Of a DNA stretch of 64,000 bases, positions 36,101 to 48,589 are shown one piece after another. Position numbers and translations under genes: made by a program. How positions within the stretch are numbered: the stretch's first letter is position 1; each line of letters starts with the position of its first letter. This stretch comes from Malachius bipustulatus (taxonomy: Eukaryota > Arthropoda > Insecta > Coleoptera > Melyridae): assembly GCA_910589415.1 (NCBI GenBank), contig OU342630.1, positions 65,964,186 through 66,028,185 on the forward strand, read 5' to 3'. A model generated the notes under the pieces. It was not told the origin of the DNA. It made no database searches and saw only the letters and a program-made list of their open reading frames with translations.

Positions 36101-39100
36101 AGTCAATTGAATACCGTCCATTTCATGTTTCAAATAGAAACTTATTTGTCAAAACGATATACTGTGCGCTGTTTCTTTTCCTGTTACAGTAAGACTATTC
36201 CTGATGGCCTACCAGCCTTGAGCAGCCGCAGCCGATGAGTCATTTTCCGTGCTACGTGAAGCACTCTGTAAATTAGCATTGAAATTAGCATTATAACATT
36301 TTACGATGGACTAGGTTTTCGAGGGGTTTTCCCTAGTACAGCACCCATCCACCACCCCTCCATGTAGCTCGAAGAAAAGATAAACTGATAAGAAATTGTT
36401 CAAACAGTTCAGGTCAAATCTTAGAAGTTCAATTCTTTGAATTATATACAATTTTGATTAGATCATTATGATTTGTAGTCACAGACTTATCACAAATGAA
36501 TATATCGAGCTACGTGAGAAATTCTGTGTTTTATTGAAGTTATTTTAAAAAGTCTTCCCAAACAAATTCCATCGATCCCGAACCAGAACCAGACCAGAAC
36601 CAGGTAAATCAACAAGAACCAGGTGAAGGATATGACCACGTAAGTACAGCGAGACGCGAAATGTGTCTCGCCCCTACAGCTCAGGAAGAATTTCGTCTCA
36701 GTACCTACGATTTGTATGCGGAATGGCAGAGATAAAAGCAACCCTATGGAGTGAGGACTTTAATTTAGCCTCTTTTAACTTAGCCCGTGGATGACAGTAG
36801 TTGTTTAAGAATAAAATAACTACCTACTAACAGAAAGCTAAAATATTTTTATCACTACATAACAGTGTATGGGCTGAACATGATATAATGTAATCTGTGT
36901 CATGAAATGTACAATATATGATAGCAGATCTAATTACCGATAATGATGTTGCCAAGATAGTCCAGTAGGTAATAATAATTATAGTTTTCATCCGAAATAT
37001 GTGAATTTTAAATTCTCTTCAAGAGTAATTATTGTTAGTGGAGATATCATACATTATAGAAACACAAAAATTAGTTCTATGGGGATGCCGCGTCCCCTTC
37101 CTCCCAAACCCCCACAACTTTGGTGGGGACAAAATGATGGCTCATAACAAAAAAATTGCCTGATTATTTTCATTAAAAAGTAATCCTGTAATTTTTCAAC
37201 ATATGGCATAATTTTTTGTAAAATCGTTATTGAATTAATTATGTACAGAATTTTGCTTCATGCGCATGATATCCGGTATCAGATTAAGAATTTCATCATC
37301 AAATTTGATAGTTCTGCATGCTTGATAGTAACCTGCAATTACAGAAACATCCTGGAAGGAATTTGTATTCTTCACAAAAATAAATGAAGTAGCTATTTTT
37401 CTTTTTCAATTAACGTTGATTGATGAGAAGTGACTTAAAATTAGTACTTCGCTTAATGAGGTCATACATACAGCAGTTAGAATCACAATCATAATTTCTC
37501 AAAGCCATTAAAATGAGTAGTGAGAATGGCAAGTATGAATGCATGTGTATTATGAAAATATAGAAACGTACCTGGTAAAGCTTCCTCTAAGCACCGTTAT
37601 CTGTAAAAATAGAAAAGACATCAAATATTATTAGATTGAAGACAGCAACGCGCATCACTTAATTGTAGTGAACTTGGCACAAGAACATCAATTTACATTG
37701 AAAGCAATAAAGTCAAGTTATGTTCATTAGACAGTCGTTGAGGCAGAAAAGTGTATTGCGTTTATACTCTGTTGTAAATAAAGCGTACATATAGAGTTTT
37801 ATTTCCTCATAATATCTCCAAGATGCATTACGTGTAGTGTGTAGTATCTGCCTGGTTCTTGTATTTAATGGCAGCGAGAAGATCCGCTGATAAATGCAAG
37901 AGTCGTAACAGAACCAGATCCCAGATCAACTATAAACATATCGCAGAGAAAAGCGATCTTAATAAATATGAGGTTCACTTGTGGAAGGTAAATGCATGAA
38001 GCAAATACTAATTAAACAACTACCTACCTATCTTGTACACTTTGTTGAATTACGGAGATAGAACATGTAGTCAATGTATACCGAAGTCATTATGTATCCT
38101 GTAGCCTCCTGGTAGAAATAAAACTTTTATTTAAGACTCCATTAAAATTTTTATCAAGACTAGTAAAATTTATTTACTTCTTGCGTACTTCGTTGTTTCG
38201 CTTTTCTATGTATGGTGCTTAGAGTTTCTTTGCTATAATCATCTTCATAGCCCGTTTTTTCATCCAGACTTGTTCTCCTTAACTCCTGAAATCGTTAGTA
38301 GACCAATAATTTATCTAATCTACTTTCGATTCTGCCATTATATACACTTGAAATTCTGATTGCCTTCACATTCACCTTCTTGTATTAATTTGTGTACAAT
38401 TCAACTTCTTATCTGTTCCATAAACCTTGACTCGTATTGGTACTGTGCCAACTTCACGCCCAGTTCAACACGAAGTGTGAATATTATCTAGACAGCGTTG
38501 TGTGAACATACTGTGACAGGTAACACTTCTTCTGTTATAGTGTCTTCTTCGATTAATTTCAAGACTTCATCAAAGATTTTATCAGGAGTTTCGCCATCTT
38601 AATGTACATCCAAAATACATACGGAATACATTTGATAGGTAGGTACAAGGAATAATTTATAGTAAGTAAATTCGTTATAATAATTATATCAATATTAATT
38701 ACCTCATTATACTCAGCCATGAATAATTAGATTTTTTTAGTCGAATCATAACAAGGAATTTATTGATTTATAATTCCTTCTGTGATATTATCATAGTTTC
38801 TATTGCAGGAGATAGAAATAAATAACTTGTAGCTGGGTCTAGCAGGAAGTTTCGAACATTCACACCACAAATGTCCTGGAGCACCATCTCGCTGATATGA
38901 TACAGTTTCAATATCATCAGACAACTTTAGACACAATACCATAGAATTAAAAAAAAAAAACATACAGGAAGGAGTATAAAGTAGTATAATACTGTCCAAA
39001 CAGTAACATATCTGGTATTGAAACCATTATTATAATACCTACTTCTATATTGCTAGCGCCTGTAAGTGGACATGTCACGGACACATTGGGACAGCAAACG

Positions 39101-41420
39101 ACTATCTCTATCTGTTTTTAAGAGTACCTCAACCCATTGTGCGCAAGCGTCACGAGTCAGGTGGTCGAATCTGATGGCTTGTAGACGTGTTTAATTCTCG
39201 GACAGGCACGTAGGACTAGAAGTACATTCGAGGAGCTAAATATAGAAACATATTATGTCTGCACCGTGGTATTTCCCAAGTCTAGATCCCCACTAGCAAT
39301 ATAGTAGTATTAAATTTATATGATTGAAACCAATATGACATAGGTACTAATAAAGAGTGAAACTGCGTCAAGCCTAAACGACATTAAGTATCTATTTTTT
39401 AATAAAAAATGACGATTTCGGTCGCATTAACCAGAACGGTCAATTGTCCTTGTACCGCTTCCGGATGTTTTTAAATGTGTAGTGAAAGAAATTGTTGGTG
39501 ACTACATTGTAGTCACCATTGTCCGCCAAAGGCATTAACTCTACAATGCAAGTGGATTGGAAACGAGTGCTGCTGGTTTTCACTTTTTTTCCCGACTAGA
39601 AGCATAGAACTCCATTAATTGTCACCGCATTCTAGAGTCCCAGCTCCCCAAAGGCATTAACTCTACATGGATCTACCAGAATGGATCCAAAGTCCGGCAA
39701 TGGGTACACGATACTGATCGGAAAAGTAAGCGTTCGAAAATTAAATCTGAGGGAAACCGTTTCACAGTTTTACACGCGGGAAGTTGTTTTGGATTTTTAG
39801 AGGGGTGTGACGAAAATATGAGGGTTTCATAATAAATTTTAAAGTAACTGTAGCTTAAAGTCACTTTAGCTTAAAATCACTTTAAACTAATATTGTTAAA
39901 AACAATATAACCAAGGTAAAATGCCACTTTAAATAGAGCAACTCTAGTTTTATTATGAAACCAGGCCCTTATACTTTTATGGACCGATTTTCAAAATACA
40001 CACCTAACAGTAACAGTAAATTCAAATTACAAATTTAGGTATCTACTATGATTTAGTTAAGTGAGCAGATATACAGCAGATAATCTTGAATCTCTGGACA
40101 TAGGGAATTCTCTGAAAAACAATTAGGGGAGCCAATATTTACAATAGTTTATTTTAACATGGGAATTCCCTATGTCTTATGGGAAAGTTAAGAGACATGG
40201 TGTATGTATAATTAGATATAGCGGTATATTAGTCATAAAAGTAAAACCTATATTTTTATATAATTTAAACAAATCATAAAGTATTGTCTGTGTGTGGTTT
40301 GCTTCTGCTACTATGTACTACAAAAAGTTAAGTAAATTAAAATGAATGATTTTATTCCCAGATGCTTTCCTTTCTATTGCTTCTTATTTGACTTTTTTAT
40401 TTTTAGGAATATCAAGCTTCCACGAAACTTTTTACATTACTTTTCACACCTTGTAAATAAGTAGCGCTTTAATAAAGAACCTAATTCCAAACATAACAGT
40501 CTGTGATACCGCTGAAGAAGTCTTTTTGGAGATTTGATTGGTCATGGCATGGCATTGCTGCGAGCCGAGGTCGGTATCTCTAACGTCACAAACGCGAGTG
40601 ACATGCGAGTTTCCATCTCGTCGAGCACCGAGGATCTGAAATGATGTCGGCTTGCGGTTGGACACACATCTACCATCAAAAACCACCATCAATACTAATA
40701 AAAATCATTTTATTTATCACATCCTGGAATTTCTTATACATGCTCTCGATAAGGCGAAAAGAATTAATCCTGACGTGGATGCAATTATTGTTTTATTTAT
40801 TTTGCCCGAATGAAAACAAACTGTTGCTGATATCATTTTGTAACAGAAACCTAATTCTTACGTCATCAAGTAATAAAGTCATTTCAATTATCAATGTTGG
40901 TAATAGTGAATCTGAACATTCTTTATAAATTGTTATGTTTTTGCATATTTTTAGAAGCACCGATGAAGGTGCTTCTTCAGTTCATAGTTATTTTTTTTAA
41001 CTACAATAATACCAGTTTTATAAATAATTAAAATAAATAAAAGTCAATAATTAAGAATAACCTTTAAACCTATAAAAATAAAATCAAAAATAAAAAGCAT
41101 CTTACCTTTAATAATAATTACTTAATTATTATTAATTATAAATGATTTGCAGTTTAACACTGAATTATTCATTTTATTATCTCCATTGATTTTATTACAA
41201 ACTTCTAAGATCCGATTAAATCATCAGAAATTATTATGAGAAGTTGTCGGATGAAATTTTGACTACCTGAATAGCCTAAACGACGTTAAGAAATCTAAAA
41301 ATCTAAAGGAAGCGATCTAAAAAATCAAATACCGAATAAAAAAATCTTGCTGAAATTACCTAATAAATGTACATGCTGCCCCTCTTTACAGCTTATTACT
41401 ATCAAATGTTCGTCGGATGA
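33117..41420. other. Presumed intron or intergenic DNA with no confirmed exon
   Basis: If the exon at 33041-33116 is real, this would be intron. It holds a less AT-rich block at 34090-35210 with a 55-bp tandem repeat, several short frames (for example 34092-34358 and 40444-40692 on the - strand) that match no family, an AGAACCAG simple repeat at 36575-36625, a 21-bp palindrome at 39498-39518 and a GC-richer patch at 40500-40660. None could be assigned a function. Confidence 0.3.
35104..35208. repeat. 55-bp tandem duplication
   Basis: Two units share ATTCCGATCTCGA and GGGCTACGGC blocks, at 35123 and 35178, with matching TTCCGAGTTCGA-type sequence upstream of each. The unit is about 55 bp. Confidence 0.8.
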
Positions 41421-41429
41421 AACTATACC

Positions 41430-42057
41430 TAAGTCGATTTAAGTCAACTTCTCAGTACAAAGTTGCTTGAGTTTAGCCACTACGATACGCCAAAGAATCA
41501 ATTCTGAAATTGTTTTTTGTCTATAAAAGCTAAACCGCTGAAGCGAACTTGATGAAGTTTTGTACAGCGTGGTGGTTTTGTGGGACAAAAAGTGATATGC
41601 AAAATTACTCAACTTTGAACTTCTACGCCAATGAGATGAAAAATTTTTAAATATCGAGAATAGATTTTCTACAAAAAAGGTACTCTTTATAAAAGTCGCC
41701 TAACCTTATCGCTTAGTAGATAATCGCATTTCAATGTTGAAATGTGAATTTTATTTTTCATTCTATGTAAATTAAGAAAATCCCATAAAAAGTAAAAATT
41801 TCCGATGAAAATCAACATTCAAATGCGATTACCTTTGAGTATGAGTGAATTAATCTACGCTCGCTACTTATTTAAAGCTTTTTTATCCCATTGTCAAAAT
41901 CAATTAATTCCAAATTTCATCAAAATCGCTTCAGCGGTTTAGCTTTTTTTAATCAATAATAATTCCAGAATCGACATTTTGATACTAAATTAAGCAGCTT
42001 TGGACTAAGATAAGTTGACTCGGAAAACTTGACTTAAAGTCATTTCAGGAACACCTG
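41430..42057. mobile_element. Old inverted-repeat element with AAGCTAAACCGCTGAAGCG arms
   Basis: AAGCTAAACCGCTGAAGCG near 41527 is mirrored by CGCTTCAGCGGTTTAGCTT near 41930. Outer parts (TAAGTCAACTTCTCAG and its complement-like TAGTTGACTCGG-type sequence) and inner parts (CGCATTTCAATGTTGA and TCAACATTCAAATGCG) also pair. The right end leads into CACCTGTATA, as in TA-type MITEs; the left border is decayed. No coding capacity. Confidence 0.6.
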
Positions 42058-42112
42058 TATAACTCAAATGCTACGTACCTTCTATGAAACTGTGTTAGTC
42101 TTATTGCTTTTT

Positions 42113-42280
42113 CGTGATCGATAAGTTTGTTGTATAGTTGTTAGGGTAGCAAATCAGTGAAGTGATTTTTTACTGGACGAGTAGACCAATCCTATGAATC
42201 GTCTGGCGCTTGTAATGCATTTCATTGATCAATAAGTTCGTTGTCATTGTTATAAAATAACAAATCAGGGAAGTGCAGCA
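42113..42280. repeat. Imperfect direct repeat, about 50-bp copies
   Basis: TGATCGATAAGTTTGTTGT near 42115 and TGATCAATAAGTTCGTTGT near 42228 start two copies that both end in AACAAATCAG/GCAAATCAG...GAAGTG. The spacing is about 113 bp. Confidence 0.65.
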
Positions 42281-45186
42281 GGTAAAACTTGACATGTAAT
42301 AAAGAGTATTTTTATATATAAATTATATAACAGGCACCTGGTGCCTCGTCCTGAAAGACACATTTCTGAGTTTCTTCCCAAGTCCTAGATTTTTGGTATC
42401 TACATTTATATGTACTTATTTAAAAATATTTTCAAAAAATGTAATAGCTGGCTATGTATTATGAAACTTAAGTAATATGATTTTAATAAATTGAATCCAG
42501 TTTTAAAACACAACTAAAATCTGTTAAGTCACCAATGGAAAATGTTATAGATATAGAAGTCAGCCTTCTCTTCCCATATTGTTACTCGACGTTTCATTTG
42601 GCATGTTAAATTTAAATCTCGATGGCTGATCAATGAACGTTGACGTCAGGCTGTTGGAAGAAAATTTTCCGCCGTATCATACAGTGTGTATATCTCTTAT
42701 GGAATAAAATTCATAATTGCGATTTTTAAGCCCGCACACGTCAAATTAATTTTTTTTTGTATAATAGCTATCATAATTTATATTTATTAATTATAATTTC
42801 TGGTACCTATAATATGATAGTCATGTATTTTATAATTTTCTGTCAGGTTATACCTACTTATTTGATTCTATAATAAGAGACAAATGTTTCAAGTTATTTC
42901 CTTGATCTTTAGAGTTTTGCCGTTATACTGGAAAAGTTAGAACAGGAAATTTTTTTACCATAACTTTTTATTAATTATTATCCGGCATGATTTCACTTTT
43001 TGAAATATTAGGAATTCAAGACAGGCATAGTTACTTCCTGAAACATTCCTCCTGAGGAGAGGAAAGAAATTCCTCTGACGGATGTTGCTTGGGAAAGTTG
43101 ATCGGTGACTCTAAAAAGAAGGTCGAATTTAGGTAAGTATAACCAAGCGAAATTTTTTACCCATTTTAATCTAAAAGTATAGGTAATAAAATAAACCAAG
43201 AACCACGCAATATTAATTCGATCAAATTCGTAGGTACTCAGTATACTTACATATTATTATCCAACGTAAGTCATTTTTTAAGTTCAATCTACTTTAGTTT
43301 ACGTTTTCAAATTATGTTTACGTCAGAATAGTTGCAAAATTAATTCAGCCATTTTACTGAACGATTGGTACAAAAACTGAAGAGATACGTCAGAATTAAT
43401 TTTCGTTGGATGAGCTATCTATCTAGTCTAATAAGAGTTTACATTGTGTTTTATTCCTGTACATAATTTTACATAATAAACTTTTTGCCCTATGAATATA
43501 AAATACAGACTGGAAAATTACTAACTACCTGAACTTAATACAGAAAATTAATCAATCATATCTACATTAGTATATAATTATAAATATAATTTCAGTGAAA
43601 ACTTCATTAAGGGTAGGTAGTTATTATTCAGTTCTGTAAATCAATAATATGCCCGTTTATAATTCTGATGTAATTAATAACAGAGGAAATGTATTAAAGG
43701 CAAAGGCTGAATGATTTCTGAGATTGGCGTCATACCGAGTCATTAGGTGGTTGGTTATCAGCCTTTGTAATTACAAGGCCTATTTACTGGTACAACACCG
43801 TGCAAGTACTCGCTTCTTGTAGCTAATTGTTATTTATTGCTCCAAGTATTCGTGATTACAGCAGCTGGGCCCATTCAGCGGTGTAATATCATCGCAAGAC
43901 AGCCCATCAGCACGGTTGCCGCTTCTTAAGACAATCACTAGACCATAAACAATTACAATTTAATGAATTACTATTAGAAGCTTGTAAAGACAGTATATAG
44001 GCGATATTGGTGTTAATGGTTCAAATCCGTTGCGGACTGGTGCTCTAGCATGTTATATGAGCTTTCCGAGTAAGTTTTCATATTATATAAATCCCTCAAA
44101 ATACTCTTAAAAACTTATGTCAGATGAACGAGAAAATTAAATGATCATTCGTGACTATACCTATATAATAGAAAATCTTAATTTCGTAATTTACGACTCC
44201 TACTATTTAGCCTCTACAGTCATATTTGCCAAACTTATGGACACGTCATAATTTAAGAAGAGCGTTTTTACGTATAAATGAATAGACCATTTTCAAAGCC
44301 TACTTATACCCTTGCAAGTATGCAATTACCATTGTGACAAAATAGTGTAAATAAAGTTCCAGTGTTGGTGCTCTGCCAAAACTTCGCTGTCTTCCAAGAA
44401 TAATGTCGGTTACGTCACCTCGTTCTCAAGGATGAATAAGTCATTGCCGAGGGTGATCCTAGTCAGACGATTTGGGAGTAGTCCATTAGGGAGGGCGGTT
44501 TTTATCTAATAGTCAGTTTAGATCAGTACATCACACAACTTTCAACAACCTAATTTCCAAAATGCCGAAAATATTCACAACTGTTGAAGTAACCCATAAA
44601 AATACAATATCAATGCAATTGGTGCGCGTGAAAGTTTTTAAATACGCATGCATTACTTTCAGTTTTCAGTACTTGAGTCTGTAACTTTCAATAGTAAAAA
44701 TATTTTATTGATTACTCCTCAAATTAGAAGATAAATCTGTGACATTATTAAGTTGACGATATATTCGAATATCATTTCTAGGGCGTGCTGTTGGTTCATC
44801 TCACGGGGCAGTAGAATTTTCAAAGAGTGATGATTTGCGGTTTGCGGGTGATATCTGCATAACAAGGACCTACCCGGAAACTCGGAGCTGCCTTCCTCCG
44901 GGTTTGGGACTCCGGTGGTCAGTACAGCATCGCATCGCGGTAACAATGATAGGCCTGCCAACCTTTGCTTGATTTAACAGTATCTTCCTAATTGCAGGAC
45001 AGAATGAGGCGCTTGATTCAATGTCGTTTTATATCGGGGAGATAATTTTAACAACTACATATATACTGTTGTTAGTCAATTATAAATATTATGCAATTTA
45101 GGTCAATAAAATCTCTAAGTCGATCATCGAAAATAAAATGTATAGTTTTGGGTGCCACAAAGATTATATCTTTTCAGCTTCTCATT
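42281..45186. other. Spacer with no confirmed gene
   Basis: Mostly AT-rich. A block at 43700-43960 is less AT-rich and holds CATAAACAATTACAATTTAATG, cut here to its words CATAAA and TTACAATTTAAT, which resemble homeodomain sites; it may be regulatory. The possible exon at 44874-44954 is listed separately. Confidence 0.3.
44874..44954 (-). other. Possible small exon, unidentified
   Basis: On the - strand a GC-rich 81-bp segment lies between an AG (GGTTGGCAG) and a GTAGGT donor. Two of three frames are open; one reads LLPRCDAVLTTGV, PNPEEGSSEFPG. The acceptor has a weak pyrimidine tract. I recognise no protein family, and this may be chance. Confidence 0.2.
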
Positions 45187-45749
45187 TACAGGGTGTTTGG
45201 TAAACTGGATAGCCAAAATCGAACGTCATGTATAAAATCGTATTGTAAACATAAAAGAGAGAATAACTATTTTCAAGATGAATAGTCAACTTGTTTAAAA
45301 AATGTTTCAAAAAATGTAAAACTACGATCTGCTAAAAAATTTTTTTTTCCATAATTGGACAGTATATGTATAAAATCGTATTTTTTAATAATAATAATAA
45401 TCGTTTATTTGCCCAACAGATTATGATATCCATTTACTGGACAAAACAATGTTTGTTTTCTTAAATACCTATTTAACATTAATAATATATAAAAAAACAC
45501 AAAGAAACAAAATAATACAGAACTGAGAATTTAAAGAAATAATGGAAAAAATGAGGACATACGTCCCAATAAATGTCGATTCGATTGACCAGATACACAA
45601 GCAATATTATATTACCCAAGTATCATAGAAATAAACTATATTAAATAAATAAATAAAGTACCTATACCACAGTAGCCTAAACAACACAATAATAATACTA
45701 TATATTATAAATTGATAAACAACAACAAAAACACCCAGATCAAGATTTC

Positions 45750-48575
45750 TTACCATAAGTTTATAATAGATCTCTTGTAAGAGTTGAATGGTTGAAAAAA
45801 CACATCACACGAGTGGCTTATTTCATTAAAATAAGAACAGGTCTTGAATAATGGTGACTTCAACATCATATTAGTTTTTGGATTTTGTAGCCGAAATAAA
45901 CACTGAGATCTACTATTATGTTGATTAATAGAGAAATCAAGGCTCTGTAAGATCCATGGAGAGTCAATCAAGCCGTGAAATAGTTTAAACAAAAATATCA
46001 GGCAACTGGTTCTGTGTCTGTTGCTAAGAGATCCTAACTCAAACGTCCGCATAAGGATTTCATATGGGAAGCCCTGATATGGGTATCGATGAAATCTCTT
46101 GAACCATAAGAATTTGAGAAACTTCCTTTGTACTCTTTCAAGCATAGAAACTTTATTGCTATACAATGGAAACCATACCATCATTGCATACTCCAACTTA
46201 GATCTGACAAAAGAGTAATATAACGTCTTCAAACATTGAACACTCTGAAATGATTTAGTGTTGCGAATAATAAATCCAAGCATTCGGATCGACGAAGAAG
46301 ATACCTCTATCACGTGCTGAGAAAAGGTCAACTCGGTATCGAAGATTACTCCCAAATCTTTTGTCAAATTCGCACGAGTCAGTTGACTATCGGCAATAAC
46401 GTAAGGGAATAAAATTGGATCTTTGATGCGAAAGTATGACATTACTTTGCATTTATTGACATTTAAGGACAGTTTATTCCCAGCACACCACTCAAGTAGG
46501 ATATTCAAATCAGTCTGGAGAGCCTCTGCATCAATTATAGAGAATATCGGACGAAAAATTTTAACATCATCGGCGAACATCAGGATGCTACTGCTTATTT
46601 TATTAGGTAGATCATTAATAAATAAGAGGAATAGAAGAGGGCCAAGATTCGATCCCTGTGGAACACCAGATGATGCAATGTAAACGAATGAATTAAATCC
46701 ATTATATGAAACGTAAAGCTGTCTATTGTGAAGATAAGAATCAAACAACGAGATTAAACTATTAGACAAGCCGAAATTATTTAATTTTGTAATGATCATC
46801 TGGTGGTCAATACGATCGAACGCCTTGGAAAAATCTGTGTAAACAGCATCAACCTGTCCCCTCCCATCCAATACGTCAGAAACAACCTGAGTAAACTGCA
46901 CCAGGTTAGTCACAGTAGACCTGTGTTCAACAAATCCATGCTGACAGGGTGATATATAACACCGTACATGGTTGAAGATTTGTTTGTATAACATAATCTC
47001 AAATATCTTGGAAAACGTTGATAACAGTGATATTGGGCGATAATTTGAAATGTCGGATTTGTCTCCGCTTTTAAAAACCGGACACACTCTGGTCAATTTC
47101 CAACAAGCCGGGAAGGTACCGCGTGTTAAGCACATATTAAATATAAAAATTAAAGGTTTAACTAAGACTCCTCTCCATCCCTTAACTAAGAAACAGGGGA
47201 TTTGGTCATGACCGCAGGTTGGAGATGGTTTAATCCCTCTTAATGCATCAAAATAATCATCTTCAGTGAAACAAGTGATATTTAACGAAGGCATATTTAC
47301 ATCGCCTGCATCGTTATTTTCCGATCTAGCAGAGGAGGAAGCGAGAAATGTGGAGCTAAAAAAGGAAGAAAAAGCATCAACAATCTCCTGGGAGTCTGAA
47401 AGTTCATGACCATTAAGTTTCATCTTACCTGGTATTCTTGTAACACCCTTCTTGGAGTTTACAAATGTGAATAGTTGCTTTGGGTCGAGTGAAAGTGAAT
47501 CCTGAACCCTTACCAAATAAGACCTGTAAGAATCTTTAATTTGTTTTTTGACTACGGCACGAAGTCTAACAAACTCCAGGTGAAAATGTGCCATACCTGA
47601 CCTCTTCCAGCACTTAAACATTTGTTCTTTTTTTCGGAGATTCATAATAATATCACGATCAAACCAGGGTGGATAATTTCTTCTTTTATTAGTAAAAGAA
47701 GGAACATGCTTATCTAAAATGGAATAGAGAATATTATAAAATTTATCGCATATTATTTCAAGGTCAGAAGATCGACGCAAAACAGACCAGTCAACCTCTA
47801 ATAGTTCCTCGTAAATGGCTGCGAAGTTTGCCCTCTTAAAATTATAACGTTTTATAGCGGGGTTTTGGGTAAAATTACAAGTAGATGTAGATTGGACAGC
47901 AACTACAATTAACAAAGCAGGGTGATATGCATCCTCAGTCAACAATGGATGATGCACATGAGAGACTGTGGCGTCAGAATTAGAAAAAATCAGATCCAGC
48001 AGCCTGCTATTGCAATTTAGAACATTATTTACTTGTTTTAATTTTAAAAAACTGCAAAAATTTGACAATAAAGAATTGAGTTCATAAGTTGCGTTTTGAT
48101 TGAAATACGGAATATTAAAGTCACCCATAATCAATATGTTCTTGTGATACTGATGCATTTCTTCAAAATAACCAAGTAAAATCTCAAGATCCTTTGGTTG
48201 TGGTGTTCTGCTTATATAAACGACATAAACAAAATATACATAATTTCCAATGTAACATTTACATCCAACAACATCTATACAAGGTATTGCCTGGTGGAGC
48301 ATGGTCAGGTCAATAGACACAGCACTAATTGACTTTTTGATAGCTAATAAAACACCTCCACCCTTTGACACTCCAACAGTTTTAAAGTCTCTGTCTTTTC
48401 TAAATACATTATAATTAGTGATAGAAATGAGCTCTGGATCTTCAATTTCACTATCAAGCCACGTTTCAGAAATTCCTATGACGTCATATTCAAAATCACA
48501 AGTGGATACAAAAAATTGCTCGCTCTTACCTCTCAGGCTGCGTACGTTTTGATAGTAGAAAGATATGTGTTCCAA
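45750..48575 (-). CDS. ORF2: endonuclease and reverse transcriptase of a Jockey-like element
   Basis: The 941-residue protein would nick the target DNA and copy the element RNA into it. The N-terminal APE-type endonuclease shows N10 (YYQNVRSL), E37 (SETWL), a GGGVLLAI block, D152 and N154 (GDFNIP), LDLIFSN at 193-199, and D215 and H218 in DAYHP. The reverse transcriptase has NYRPISLL from 511, DFSKAFD, SGVPQGSNLGP and the catalytic FADD at 667-670, then KDLGVIFD and a C-terminal region with LYYSFVRSKLEYAM. All key residues are present and there is no internal stop. RNase H is absent, as usual for Jockey and CR1. The start ATG lies 14 bases after the ORF1 stop, in a different frame, so translation by reinitiation or readthrough is likely. 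Confidence 0.95.
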   Translation of the reverse strand: MEHISFYYQNVRSLRGKSEQFFVSTCDFEYDVIGISETWLDSEIEDPELISITNYNVFRKDRDFKTVGVSKGGGVLLAIKKSISAVSIDLTMLHQAIPCIDVVGCKCYIGNYVYFVYVVYISRTPQPKDLEILLGYFEEMHQYHKNILIMGDFNIPYFNQNATYELNSLLSNFCSFLKLKQVNNVLNCNSRLLDLIFSNSDATVSHVHHPLLTEDAYHPALLIVVAVQSTSTCNFTQNPAIKRYNFKRANFAAIYEELLEVDWSVLRRSSDLEIICDKFYNILYSILDKHVPSFTNKRRNYPPWFDRDIIMNLRKKEQMFKCWKRSGMAHFHLEFVRLRAVVKKQIKDSYRSYLVRVQDSLSLDPKQLFTFVNSKKGVTRIPGKMKLNGHELSDSQEIVDAFSSFFSSTFLASSSARSENNDAGDVNMPSLNITCFTEDDYFDALRGIKPSPTCGHDQIPCFLVKGWRGVLVKPLIFIFNMCLTRGTFPACWKLTRVCPVFKSGDKSDISNYRPISLLSTFSKIFEIMLYKQIFNHVRCYISPCQHGFVEHRSTVTNLVQFTQVVSDVLDGRGQVDAVYTDFSKAFDRIDHQMIITKLNNFGLSNSLISLFDSYLHNRQLYVSYNGFNSFVYIASSGVPQGSNLGPLLFLLFINDLPNKISSSILMFADDVKIFRPIFSIIDAEALQTDLNILLEWCAGNKLSLNVNKCKVMSYFRIKDPILFPYVIADSQLTRANLTKDLGVIFDTELTFSQHVIEVSSSSIRMLGFIIRNTKSFQSVQCLKTLYYSFVRSKLEYAMMVWFPLYSNKVSMLERVQRKFLKFLWFKRFHRYPYQGFPYEILMRTFELGSLSNRHRTSCLIFLFKLFHGLIDSPWILQSLDFSINQHNSRSQCLFRLQNPKTNMMLKSPLFKTCSYFNEISHSCDVFFQPFNSYKRSIINLW

Positions 48576-48589
48576 TCTGGTGGGCTGGG

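Noticed and set aside
44015..44035. GGTTCAAATCC, a perfect tRNA B-box-like word
   Set aside because: The T stem around it does not pair and there is no A box or acceptor stem at the right distance, so no tRNA gene is called.
46423..46683. 86-codon + strand frame
   Set aside because: It is the antisense shadow of the reverse-transcriptase part of ORF2.
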